A stretch of 64,000 nt of DNA from Dehalococcoidia bacterium (GTDB lineage: Bacteria > Chloroflexota > Dehalococcoidia > UBA2979), in assembly GCA_028279505.1 (NCBI GenBank), contig JANQNP010000103.1:1-64000 (forward strand), given 5' to 3'. Both the position numbers and the translations under genes were made by a program. This document shows positions 34,755 through 42,271 of this stretch, piece after piece (the first letter of the stretch is position 1; each line of letters starts with the position of its first letter). The notes below the pieces were generated by a model. It was not told the origin of the DNA. It ran no database searches and saw only the letters and a program-made list of their open reading frames with translations.

Positions 34755-34768
34755 AGAACGGATGTTCT
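34755..34768 (+). promoter_or_regulatory. Putative SOS (LexA) box
   Basis: AGAAC-GGAT-GTTCT is a perfect palindrome of the Gram-positive LexA consensus GAACNNNNGTTC. It lies 3 bases before the GTG of the DUF5131 gene, in a relatively AT-rich 47-base gap, where a bound repressor would block expression. I saw no other GAACN4GTTC site by eye in the intergenic parts of the window. Confidence 0.65.
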
Positions 34769-34771
34769 ATT

Positions 34772-35527
34772 GTGAGTGACAAGTCTGCGATCGAATGGAC
34801 CGAGGCGACGTGGAACCCGGTGACTGGGTGTACCCAGGTGTCGCCGGGTTGTGCCAATTGCTACGCGCTTACGTTTGCCGAGCGGTTTCGAGGTGTGCAA
34901 GGGCATCCGTACGAGCAAGGCTTCGACCTGACGCTCAGACCTGAGCGACTGGAGCAGCCGCTGCAGTGGCGCCGACCACGCCTGATCTTCGTGAACAGCA
35001 TGTCGGATCTCTTCCACGAGGGTATCCCGGACGCCTTTATCTTTCGTGTCTTCGAGGTGATGCGTCGAGCCAAGTGGCACCGATTCCAAGTATTGACCAA
35101 GCGATCTGAGCGCTTGCTTGCCTTGTCCGACCAGCTGTACTGGGCTGAGAACATCTGGGCTGGGGTCTCGGTCGAGAACCAACGGTGGACTACGCGGGTC
35201 GAGGATCTTCGGCGTGTCCCGGCTGCTGTTCGGTTCTTGTCCTGTGAGCCGCTGCTGGGCCCGCTCGAACTCAACCTCGATGGAATCGACTGGGTGATTG
35301 CGGGCGGTGAGAGCGGCCGTGGTGCACGGCGCATGGATCCGTTGTGGCCACGGATGGTGCGCGACCAATGCCTCCGCGCCCACGTGCCGTTCTTCTTCAA
35401 GCAGTGGGGCGCTTTTGACGAGGCCGGGATCCGGCTCGGCAAGAAGCATAGTGGTCGTGACCTAGACGGTCGTGTTTGGGATGAGATGCCCCTCGCGGGG
35501 CGGGGTGGTCGCCTAGCCTTAGCTTAA
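34772..35527 (+). CDS. DUF5131 / phage Gp37-Gp68 family three-Cys-motif protein
   Basis: 251 residues, GTG start. The N-terminus IEWTEATWNPVTGC is followed by TQVSPGCANCYALTFAERF, giving the three-cysteine motif C-x7-C-x2-C that is reminiscent of radical SAM proteins. Other marks: IFVNSMSDLFHEGIPD, FQVLTKRSERLL, WAGVSVENQ and VIAGGESGRGARRMD. The family is common in phages and mobile elements and is normally paired with TcmP, as here. The biochemical role is unknown; nucleic-acid modification or repair is a fair guess given the SOS box. Base composition is lower in GC than neighbours, which supports transfer. Confidence 0.9.
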   Translation: MSDKSAIEWTEATWNPVTGCTQVSPGCANCYALTFAERFRGVQGHPYEQGFDLTLRPERLEQPLQWRRPRLIFVNSMSDLFHEGIPDAFIFRVFEVMRRAKWHRFQVLTKRSERLLALSDQLYWAENIWAGVSVENQRWTTRVEDLRRVPAAVRFLSCEPLLGPLELNLDGIDWVIAGGESGRGARRMDPLWPRMVRDQCLRAHVPFFFKQWGAFDEAGIRLGKKHSGRDLDGRVWDEMPLAGRGGRLALA

Positions 35528-36640
35528 GATCCGGACGAGCGTGCCGGGGCCCCAGAAGGCCCGGTTGCGATCGGGGGGTCTCCTCACGTCATCTTCGGTG
35601 ATGCGCCCTTCTCTCTGCATTCGGCCGAGCGTTTCGCGCCGTATGTGCCCGTCGCGGTATCTCGTCCTCAGCAGTACGTACTCACGCACATCAGTGTTCA
35701 CGTCGACCCATCCAGCGCCCCCGAACTGGCCCACGAGTAGGCGCTCCAGATCGGCTGGATCAAAGCCGCCACCGAACAACGCGAGCTGACCCTCCGACCG
35801 CGATGCTTCGTAGTCTGAGAATCGGAACTCCCGTCCGGGATCCGCGCGCCACATCGCGTCCTTCATCGCGGCGAGTCCATCGAGGTGTTTGGTGGCGTGG
35901 ATCAAGTAGAAGAGCACTCTGTTGCCGTCGTCACGCATCTCGAACGGGTAGGTGTAGACGAAGCCCGCCTCCACCAGCCGATCACGGTAGATCTCGATCG
36001 CCTTATCTCGTTTCGCCTCCGGAGTGGGCTCGTTCACGATTCCGCGCCACGCGGTGGTTCCGTAGAGCTCGTCGAAGTTCTCGGCCTGCTCAGGGTTCTC
36101 CCAGAATCGGTTCATGTGCTGATACATGAACGTGACGAGCACCTCACTCCTGGGGTGAGCTGCGATGCGCTCCACGAGCGACATCGGGAATCCCGTCCAT
36201 CCGAACGGGTCGATCATGACGAACGACGGGGCGAGACGCTGGCCTTTCTCTTCTACTTCGGCCAGCACCTCCCCACCGAACTGATCCTCGAACGTCCCCT
36301 CGACAACGGCAACCTTGATGTGCTCCGGGACGTGTTGTTCCTCCAGCTGACGCTGTAGCGAGTGGGCGCGGTCAGGGCAGCGCTCGAAGAAGCCCATTAC
36401 GATCTCGCAAGAGGAGAGGTCTGCTTGATGATCGCGGGCGGTTGTCAACGCTACGATTGGCGACCCTGGTTCGCCGTCTTCGTAGATGCCGGGACCGGCG
36501 AATCCGTCGACGAACACGATACGCGGGTGAGACTGACCGAGCTTCGCGAGCCACGCACCAAGGTACTCACGCTGGATGAAGTGCTTCATCTTCGTGTGGG
36601 GCTCGATGGCCCAGATGGGCGGTTTGCCGTCGCAACTCAC
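35519..36640 (-). CDS. tcmP: Three-Cys-motif partner protein TcmP
   Basis: 373 residues. It has the family pattern WAIEPHTKMKHFIQREYLGA, FVDGFAGPGIYEDGEPGSP, SFVMIDPFGWTGFPMSLVER and VLVTFMYQHMNRFWE. The VDGFAGPG and IDPFG parts resemble the SAM-binding and catalytic D/N-PP-F/Y-type motifs of methyltransferases, so an enzyme acting on nucleic acid is possible (inference). It is convergent with the DUF5131 gene and overlaps it by 9 bases. Moderate GC content and mobile-type partner point to horizontal acquisition. Confidence 0.92.
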   Translation of the reverse strand: MSCDGKPPIWAIEPHTKMKHFIQREYLGAWLAKLGQSHPRIVFVDGFAGPGIYEDGEPGSPIVALTTARDHQADLSSCEIVMGFFERCPDRAHSLQRQLEEQHVPEHIKVAVVEGTFEDQFGGEVLAEVEEKGQRLAPSFVMIDPFGWTGFPMSLVERIAAHPRSEVLVTFMYQHMNRFWENPEQAENFDELYGTTAWRGIVNEPTPEAKRDKAIEIYRDRLVEAGFVYTYPFEMRDDGNRVLFYLIHATKHLDGLAAMKDAMWRADPGREFRFSDYEASRSEGQLALFGGGFDPADLERLLVGQFGGAGWVDVNTDVREYVLLRTRYRDGHIRRETLGRMQREGRITEDDVRRPPDRNRAFWGPGTLVRILS

Positions 36641-36696
36641 GACGCGACCAATTATACGGCTTCGTCGGTGAGGCTGTCGGAACGGTTTCGGTGGCC

Positions 36697-36777
36697 GAGC
36701 TGGACGAGGGCGCGCAGTCGCACCTGAACGAGGGGGCGCGCGGCTGGGCGACGGCGATCGCGCGGCGGGGCGGGTAG
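36697..36777 (+). pseudogene. Second copy of the methyltransferase 3' end
   Basis: 81 bases match 34644-34724 with four or five changes, all synonymous in the methyltransferase frame (e.g. GGG to GGC, GCA to GCG, CGA to CGG), including the TAG stop. It lacks everything upstream. Together with the complete gene it brackets the DUF5131/TcmP cassette. Purely synonymous divergence suggests it derives from a functional allele of another strain rather than from decay of a local duplicate. Confidence 0.85.
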
Positions 36778-36779
36778 GT

Positions 36780-37142
36780 GTGGACGATTCGCTGCACCTC
36801 GAGGAGTGGGCGGGGCGGACGATTCGGGCGGTGTGCGACCGGCCGCTGGGGTCGACGCATCCGGAGCACGGGTATCGCTACGAGGTGAACTACGGGTTCG
36901 TGCCGGGGGTGATCGCGCCGGATGGTGAGGAGCTAGACGTGTACCTCCTCGGGACTGACGAAGCCCTCGAGGTTTGCGAGTCGGCGGAGGTGGTGGGGAT
37001 CGTGCGGCGGCGCGACGACGTGGAGGACAAGCTGGTCGCGGTCGTCGGGGGCGAGACGTGGGACGCGCCGAAGATCATGGCCGCCGTTCAGTTCCAGGAG
37101 CAGTTCTTCGATTCGTACGTGGAGGTCGCTGACCTCGCGTAG
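36780..37142 (+). CDS. Short inorganic pyrophosphatase-family protein
   Basis: 120 residues, GTG start 2 bases after the remnant stop. Family I pyrophosphatase features: VCDRPLGSTHPEHGYRYEVN, YGFVPGVIAPDGEELDVYLL with the acidic metal-binding E/D cluster, and IVRRRDDVEDKLVAVVGG. It is shorter than E. coli Ppa (~175) but matches the compact variant. It hydrolyses PPi, if active. A diverged, 5'-truncated second copy of its 3' part is at 39261-39401. Confidence 0.82.
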   Translation: MDDSLHLEEWAGRTIRAVCDRPLGSTHPEHGYRYEVNYGFVPGVIAPDGEELDVYLLGTDEALEVCESAEVVGIVRRRDDVEDKLVAVVGGETWDAPKIMAAVQFQEQFFDSYVEVADLA

Positions 37143-37214
37143 GAGACGCGATCGGTGTTCTGACGACCGGGGTTCTGATCGGTTGCCAACGCGCCCGGCC
37201 CTACGGTGTCTTCG

Positions 37215-38273
37215 ATGACCGACGACAGTGGCGACCAGCTCGTCCGGCTCGCGACGCCTGCTGACCATCCGGCGATGGTCCGGGTGCTGATGAGCGCCTT
37301 CGGTGCGTGGCCGAGCTTCCCGCTGCGGGGCAGCGCGCTCGAGCACCTGGAATGGAAGCTGGCGTCCACGGAGCTGCACGCGGTGCTGGTGATCGACGGT
37401 GAACTCGCCGGGGTCTCGTCGAGCTGGCACAGCGACGTGCGGGTGGGCAGCGAGCTGGTGCCGGTCTACAACGGCGCCGACTTCGCCATCCTCCCTGAAC
37501 TGCAGGGGCGGGGCCTCGGCCGGCTGCTCGATGACATCTGGGAGTCGGGCGACTCCTCCAACTACCTCACCATCGATGCTGTCGCGCAGTCGGCGGCGGT
37601 TCGCCACATGTACCCGGTGACAGGCCCGACGGTTCGTATCCAGGTCTGGTCGAGGGCGGCCGGGCTCCGTCAGCGGCTCGGTGCGGTCGCGAGACGCCTC
37701 CTTGGAGCGCGCCGCGCTCCTGTGCCGGCCCCGGCGGTCGAGGCACCTCGAGACTCGCATGGGCTCGTCGTCGAGCCGATCGTGGAGTTCGGTGCTGACG
37801 CTGATGAGCTGGGGGAGCGCTCCGCCGAGGCGTTCGATGTGCTGTGGCGGCGGGACGCCGACTGGCTCAACTGGCGGTACCTCGATCCCCGCGCGGGGGT
37901 GATCTCGGTCTGGGGTGTGCGGAGCGAGGGCGCGCTCCTCGGGTATCTCGCGATGAGGCATCCGGACGATCAGGGCGTCGCCCGGGTGCTCGATCTGCTC
38001 ACGGTTCCGGGGCGAACGGACGTCAGCCTTGCGTTGCTGGAGCACGCGACGACGACTGCGCGGGGCGAGGGCGCGACACACCTCGAGGCGTGGTTGGCAC
38101 CGGGGCACCCGGATACCGGCTCGTTCCAGCGAGCCGGTTTCGGCACCGCCGGATCCGGGCGACGGGTGCACTTCGACGTGCGCAAGCTCCGGGAGACGCC
38201 GGAGGTAGCCGGGCTCCTCAGCCAGCCAGAGACCCGGTTCCACATCGCGCTCGGCGACTTCGATTGGGCCTGA
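37215..38273 (+). CDS. GNAT-family N-acetyltransferase (tandem GNAT fold)
   Basis: 352 residues. The N-terminal GNAT has the acetyl-CoA loop LPELQGRGLGRLLDDI. A second half starting near DSHGLVVEPIVEFGADADEL has RDADWLNWRYLDPRAG and LLEHATTTARGEGATHLEAW, a pattern seen in Eis-like or mycothiol-type double GNATs. The acceptor is unknown. A GTG at 37206 is an alternative start. The 3' end (49 bases with the stop) recurs at 39199-39247. Confidence 0.85.
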   Translation: MTDDSGDQLVRLATPADHPAMVRVLMSAFGAWPSFPLRGSALEHLEWKLASTELHAVLVIDGELAGVSSSWHSDVRVGSELVPVYNGADFAILPELQGRGLGRLLDDIWESGDSSNYLTIDAVAQSAAVRHMYPVTGPTVRIQVWSRAAGLRQRLGAVARRLLGARRAPVPAPAVEAPRDSHGLVVEPIVEFGADADELGERSAEAFDVLWRRDADWLNWRYLDPRAGVISVWGVRSEGALLGYLAMRHPDDQGVARVLDLLTVPGRTDVSLALLEHATTTARGEGATHLEAWLAPGHPDTGSFQRAGFGTAGSGRRVHFDVRKLRETPEVAGLLSQPETRFHIALGDFDWA

Positions 38274-38293
38274 GCGCCGGCGTCGCGTCTCGT
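38245..38293. repeat. Direct repeat at the GNAT gene 3' end (copy 1; copy 2 at 39199-39247)
   Basis: 49 bases starting TCGCGCTCGGCGACTTCGA are repeated at 39199-39247 with one difference, a synonymous T/C in the GNAT frame (GAT/GAC). Similarity continues with small indels for another ~15 bases. The two copies bracket the inserted hydrolase gene, as an insertion or recombination scar. Confidence 0.85.
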
Positions 38294-38337
38294 GGCAACG
38301 TTTCGCGGCGAACTGTCGCCGCTACGTCGTCTGCTCT

Positions 38338-39150
38338 CTATCGCCCCGGTACCGGAGCGAAGATAGGAGCGAGGAACGGGTCGGGTTCACTCCCGCCGGC
38401 CAACCGGTGTTTCAGGAAGGCGATGCCGGCTGCGAACACGTCCTGCGGCACGAACGCGTGTCCACCGGGAGCCACCAAGAACCGCTTGTGAGGGCTCGCG
38501 AGGAGCTTGAACAGCTCGACGGTCGAGTCGAGGGAGACCACTTCATCGGATTCCTGAGCGAAGAGGAACGTCGGCAGCTCGATCTCTCGCGCTCGCTCCC
38601 AAACAGGCTCCGTCAGGCGCGGCCGTCCGACCCGCTCAAGGAAATCGAACTGTGTGCCGACCAACCCGAGTACCGCAGCACCCACCCGAGCCTCATTCGC
38701 CAAGAACGGGATTCCGAACCACGCTCCCATCGACACGCCGAAGTAGGCGACCGCTGAGGCGTCGAATTCCTCGGTACCCAGCAGCGCTGAGAGAGTGGCT
38801 GAGAGTTCGCTGGCGGCGCTCGCGGGGCTCGCCGGGTTCGCAAGAAGATCGAGCAGTGATTCGTCTTCGGTTGAGGTGATCTCCCCGCGGTCGCCGTGTC
38901 CCTCGAAATCGATGGTCGCTACCGCGGCAGGGGCGCCTTCCATCAAGTGATCTCGCAGTAAGAGCATCGTCGGGTGCTTCTTGTGGTGGCTCCCACCGTG
39001 CGCCGACAAGATCAGCGGGAGCGGCTCGTCCGTACCCTCTGGGGTCCACAAGACGGCCGGAATCGTGCCACGACCGTCAACAGGAACCGAGAACTCCCGA
39101 TGTCGGATCCCCTCGCGTGTTTCGTCGAGTGTCCAGGCGATCTGGGCCAT
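38338..39150 (-). CDS. Alpha/beta-hydrolase family protein
   Basis: 270 residues. The oxyanion region is LILSAHGGSHHKKHPTMLL; the nucleophile elbow is YFGVSMGAWFGIPFLA (G-V-S-M-G with Ser); the acid is likely in FAQESDEVVSLDSTVELF; the His is in VAPGGHAFVPQDVF. The start at 39150 has GGAGG with short spacing. It is inserted between duplicated ends of the GNAT gene and lies on the opposite strand to its neighbours. The substrate is unknown; dienelactone-hydrolase/acyl-peptidase-like. Confidence 0.87.
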   Translation of the reverse strand: MAQIAWTLDETREGIRHREFSVPVDGRGTIPAVLWTPEGTDEPLPLILSAHGGSHHKKHPTMLLLRDHLMEGAPAAVATIDFEGHGDRGEITSTEDESLLDLLANPASPASAASELSATLSALLGTEEFDASAVAYFGVSMGAWFGIPFLANEARVGAAVLGLVGTQFDFLERVGRPRLTEPVWERAREIELPTFLFAQESDEVVSLDSTVELFKLLASPHKRFLVAPGGHAFVPQDVFAAGIAFLKHRLAGGSEPDPFLAPIFAPVPGR

Positions 39151-39198
39151 CGTGTCCTCCAAGGCCCGGAATGTATCAGCCGGAGACACGTCTTCATG

Positions 39199-39247
39199 TC
39201 GCGCTCGGCGACTTCGACTGGGCCTGAGCGCCGGCGTCGCGTCTCGT
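39199..39247. repeat. Direct repeat of the GNAT gene 3' end (copy 2)
   Basis: Second copy of 38245-38293, without the rest of the GNAT gene. It is directly followed (after ~13 bases) by the truncated pyrophosphatase copy, so this junction joins pieces of two neighbouring genes. Confidence 0.85.
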
Positions 39248-39260
39248 TGACACCGTTTCG

Positions 39261-39401
39261 CAGCGGCGCGATGACGTGGAGGGCAAGCTGGTGGCGGTCG
39301 TCGGCGGCGAGACGTGGGACGCAACGAAGATCATGGCCGCGGTTCGGTTCCAGGAGCAGTTCTTCGATTCGTACGTGGAGGTCGACGCCGACGGCGCCTG
39401 A
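39261..39401 (+). pseudogene. 5'-truncated second copy of the pyrophosphatase-like gene
   Basis: 47 codons reading QRRDDVEGKLVAVVGGETWD then ATKIMAAVRFQEQFFDSYVE and ending VDADGA-stop. It matches residues ~75-117 of the 36780-37142 protein at about 90% identity, with changes mostly at third positions and a different C-terminus. There is no start or upstream domain. It is a recombination scar carrying an allele unlike the resident gene. Confidence 0.85.
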
Positions 39402-39531
39402 TCTGCTCTCAACGTGTCGAGGCGATCGTGGCCTCGATCGACCCCGTCCGATCGCGGAACATATGGAAGGCGATCGGTGCAGACGATTCGGGGCCGGTCG
39501 GCCCCGACCCGACCGCTGAGGAGGGAACACG

Positions 39532-40149
39532 ATGGCGAGTATCGACCTCAAGAAGACCCTCTACCGCGATCACTACACCGCTGATGCCACGCCGAGGCTG
39601 ATCGATCTTCCGGCGCGGAGGTACGTGATGGTCGACGGCGCCGGCGATCCCAACACAGCGGCCGAGTACCAGGATGCCGTGGAGGCGCTCTATCCGATCG
39701 CCTACGGGCTGAGGGCCGCCGTCAAACGGGCGACGGGTGACGCGTACGTCGTGATGCCGCTTGAAGGGCTGTGGTGGGCGGACGACATGACCCAGTTCAG
39801 CACCGACGACAAGAGCGACTGGCTGTGGACCGCGATGATCGGCGTCCCCGAGGCGGTGACCGATGACATGGCCGCCGAGGTGATCCCAGCCGTCACCGCC
39901 AAGAAGCGTCTCGCGGCGGGCTCCAAGGCTCGGGTCGAAACGTTCACGGAGGGACCCGCGGCTCAGATTCTCCACCTGGGTCCGTATGCGACGGAGGCAG
40001 CGACCATCGCCGCGCTCCACCAGTTCATCGACGAGAGCGGTTGCGAACTGACCGGGAAGCACCACGAGATCTATCTCTCGGACCCGCGCCGGACCGACCC
40101 GGCCAAGCTGCGCACGATCATCCGCCAGCCTGTCGCCCGACGATCCTGA
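39532..40149 (+). CDS. GyrI-like small-molecule-binding domain protein
   Basis: 205 residues. It starts MASIDLKKTLYRDHYTADAT and matches the stand-alone GyrI-like family (PARRYVMVDGAGDPNTAAEY, LEGLWWADDM, GPAAQILHLGPYATEAATIA, ELTGKHHEIYLSDPRRTDPA). These bind small organic molecules and sometimes hydrolyse them; no DNA-binding domain is present. The SD GAGGGAA precedes the ATG. It lies between the recombination hot spot and the trp leader. Confidence 0.92.
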   Translation: MASIDLKKTLYRDHYTADATPRLIDLPARRYVMVDGAGDPNTAAEYQDAVEALYPIAYGLRAAVKRATGDAYVVMPLEGLWWADDMTQFSTDDKSDWLWTAMIGVPEAVTDDMAAEVIPAVTAKKRLAAGSKARVETFTEGPAAQILHLGPYATEAATIAALHQFIDESGCELTGKHHEIYLSDPRRTDPAKLRTIIRQPVARRS

Positions 40150-40254
40150 TCCCGATCACCCCGATCCCGATGACCGGATGTCGGGGTGGATCGGCCGTGC
40201 GTCCGGTCCTGGCGGTGGCGGCCGCGCGTTCGGCATCGACGCTGCTGGGGCCGA

Positions 40255-40283
40255 TTGCAAGGTTCCCAGGCGGCGCGTAGCCT
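40255..40283 (+). promoter_or_regulatory. Possible promoter of the trp operon
   Basis: TTGCAA at 40255 and TAGCCT at 40278 with 17-base spacing, placed about 30 bases before the first conserved T-box leader sequences. The match to the sigma-A consensus is moderate. The interval 40150-40254 holds nothing else that I recognise. Confidence 0.35.
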
Positions 40284-40310
40284 CGGCGGTAGTGTTCAGC
40301 GATGAATACG

Positions 40311-40610
40311 GACGATGAACGGGAGTAGTACGTCGTCTCGCGGGGCTACAGAGAGCCGGATGAGCTGAGAACCGGCGCCCGCCAGCAGCGGCCGAATGGA
40401 CCCGGGAGTCTCGACCCGAACGCACTCCTCGGCGGGTGCCAGTAGGCGTCGACGGTGTGGGCGCCGTTATCCAGGCCCAGGGCATCGCCTCCCACCTCGA
40501 GGGGTGGATCAGGGGCCGTGCTTTGAATGAGCGCACGACGCGGCTTTGCCGCGGCGGCGAGATGTGGGTGGCACCGCGAGGACCATCGCCCCACGGGCGG
40601 TGGTTTTTTT
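40311..40610 (+). promoter_or_regulatory. T-box riboswitch, tRNA-Trp specific, upstream of trpE
   Basis: T-box landmarks occur in order: a GGGAGTAGTA S-turn/AGTA element (40320-40329), ACAGAGAGCCGG with its pairing CCGG, the specifier context CCGAATGGACC with TGG (Trp) at 40397-40399, and the T-box core GGGTGGCACCGCG at 40566-40578. An intrinsic terminator follows. Uncharged tRNA-Trp would pair with TGG and, through its CCA end, with the T-box bulge, favouring antitermination and trp expression. Confidence 0.9.
40582..40610 (+). terminator. T-box intrinsic terminator
   Basis: ACCATCGCCC / GGGCGGTGGT (one G-U pair) with a CAC loop, then seven T. Its 5' arm lies directly after the T-box core, so it competes with the antiterminator formed when uncharged tRNA-Trp binds. 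Confidence 0.92.
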
Positions 40611-40659
40611 GTGGGCCGGAACCGGTCGACGTGGTCGGCCGAGCGAGGAGCAGGGAACG

Positions 40660-40800
40660 ATGAGCAGCGACACCCTTCGCGTGCCTGGCACTGCTCGCCC
40701 GATGGGCGAGAGCAGGGGCCGGGGGCGTTGGTGGCGCAGCCGTGCACGTTCGCTCGGCTCACCGCCCGCAGCCCCGACCGAGTATCGCCATGCCCGGTGA
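40660..40800 (+). CDS. trp leader ORF (46 aa) with tandem Trp codons, overlapping trpE start
   Basis: It begins ATGAGCAGCG after GAGGAGCAGGG, the best SD in the region, and encodes SRGRGRWWRSRARS, with two adjacent TGG codons. A hairpin (40691-40715, CTGCT-CGCCC/GGGCG-AG-AGCAG) lies inside it. The stop (40798-40800) is 8 bases past the trpE ATG (40790), which itself has no clear SD. The ORF may therefore couple translation into trpE and add a charged-tRNA-Trp check after the T-box. The WW pair could also be chance. Confidence 0.5.
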   Translation: MSSDTLRVPGTARPMGESRGRGRWWRSRARSLGSPPAAPTEYRHAR

Positions 40801-42259
40801 GTACACGCCGGCGCTGAACGAGGTCCGGCGCCTCCAGGGACAGGGCAACATCGTTCCGGTGTTCCGGGAGGTGCGCGCCGACCTGGAGACGCCGGTGTCG
40901 GCGTACCTGAAGGTGGCGCGCGGGCCGTACTCGTTCCTGCTGGAATCGGTCGAGGGCGGGGAGCGCGTTGGGCGCTACTCCTTCATCGGCACCGAGCCGT
41001 TCCGGGTCGCCGCTCGCGACCATGAGGATGGCGATCCCCTCGATGAGATCGAGCGCGAGCTGGGACGGCTCGAGGCGGTCGACGTGCCGGGGCTGCCGCG
41101 CTTCCACGGCGGGGCGGTCGGGTACCTCGGCTGGGAGTCGGGCGGCCACTTCGAGGAGCTGCCGATCGCGGGGCCGAACACGCTGGGGTTGCCGGAGTCG
41201 TGGCTGATGTTCTCGGACACGCTGCTGGTGTTCGACCACCTGATGCATTCGATCAAGGTGGTGTCGCACGTGCGCCTCGACGGCGACATCGACTCCAGCT
41301 ACCGGCAGGCGATCGGCCGGATCGACGAGCTGGTGTCCCGGCTCGAGACGCCGCTGGGCGCGCTGCCGTACGTGCCGTTTGACGGTGTGTCGGGGCAGCC
41401 GATCCAGGAGAACTGGTCGCAGGCCGAGTACATGGCGGCGGTCGACCGGACGAAGCAGTACATCACCGAGGGCGACATCATCCAGGGGGTGATCTCGCTG
41501 CGGTTCTCGCGCGAAACCGGTGCGCATCCGTTCGAGGTGTACCGGAGCCTGCGGGCGATCAACCCGTCGCCGTACATGTACTACCTGAAGTTCGACGAGA
41601 CCTTCATCGTCGGGGCGTCGCCGGAGTTGCTGGTCAACATCGAGGACGACCTCGTAGAGGTGCACCCGATCGCGGGGACGCGCCGGCGCGGGGAGACGGC
41701 GCTCGACGACGAGCGGCTGGCCGAGGAGCTGGCGCACGATCCGAAGGAGATCGCGGAGCACGTGATGCTGCTCGACCTCGGGCGGAACGACGTGGGGCGC
41801 GTGGCGACGGCGGGCAGCGTCGAGGTCACGCAGCAGCTGGACATCGAGTACTACTCGCATGTGATGCACCTCGTGAGTCACGTCCAAGGCGAGCTGCGGG
41901 AGGGGATGTCGGCCTACGACGCGCTGCGCTCGGCGTTCCCGGCGGGGACGGTTTCGGGCGCGCCGAAGATCCGGGCGATGGAGATCATCGCGGAGCTGGA
42001 GCCGGACCAACGCGGGCCGTATGCCGGGTCGGTCGGGTTCTTCGACATGTCGGGGAACGCGGAGACGTGCATCACGATCCGGACGCTGGTGATGAAGGAC
42101 GGCTGGGCGCACGTGCAGGCGGGCGCCGGGATCGTGTTCGATTCGGACCCGTTGCGGGAGTACGAGGAGTGTCAACAGAAGGCAAAGGCGCTGATCGCGG
42201 CGTTGGACGATGCTGAGCGCGGCGAGGGTGGCTCGCCGACGGGTAGCCTCGGCTACTAG
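40790..42259 (+). CDS. trpE: Anthranilate synthase component I
   Basis: 489 residues. It converts chorismate and ammonia to anthranilate with TrpG. It has the N-terminal part with the LLESVEGGERVGRYSFIG tryptophan-feedback motif, and the catalytic core with HPIAGTRRRGETALDDERLA, LAHDPKEIAEHVMLLDLGRN and FPAGTVSGAPKIRAMEIIAE. The start at 40790 gives MPGEYTPALNEVRRL, the usual family start; the open frame further upstream overlaps the leader. First gene of the trp operon behind the T-box. Confidence 0.97.
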   Translation: MPGEYTPALNEVRRLQGQGNIVPVFREVRADLETPVSAYLKVARGPYSFLLESVEGGERVGRYSFIGTEPFRVAARDHEDGDPLDEIERELGRLEAVDVPGLPRFHGGAVGYLGWESGGHFEELPIAGPNTLGLPESWLMFSDTLLVFDHLMHSIKVVSHVRLDGDIDSSYRQAIGRIDELVSRLETPLGALPYVPFDGVSGQPIQENWSQAEYMAAVDRTKQYITEGDIIQGVISLRFSRETGAHPFEVYRSLRAINPSPYMYYLKFDETFIVGASPELLVNIEDDLVEVHPIAGTRRRGETALDDERLAEELAHDPKEIAEHVMLLDLGRNDVGRVATAGSVEVTQQLDIEYYSHVMHLVSHVQGELREGMSAYDALRSAFPAGTVSGAPKIRAMEIIAELEPDQRGPYAGSVGFFDMSGNAETCITIRTLVMKDGWAHVQAGAGIVFDSDPLREYEECQQKAKALIAALDDAERGEGGSPTGSLGY

Positions 42260-42271
42260 AGGGGTGATCGC

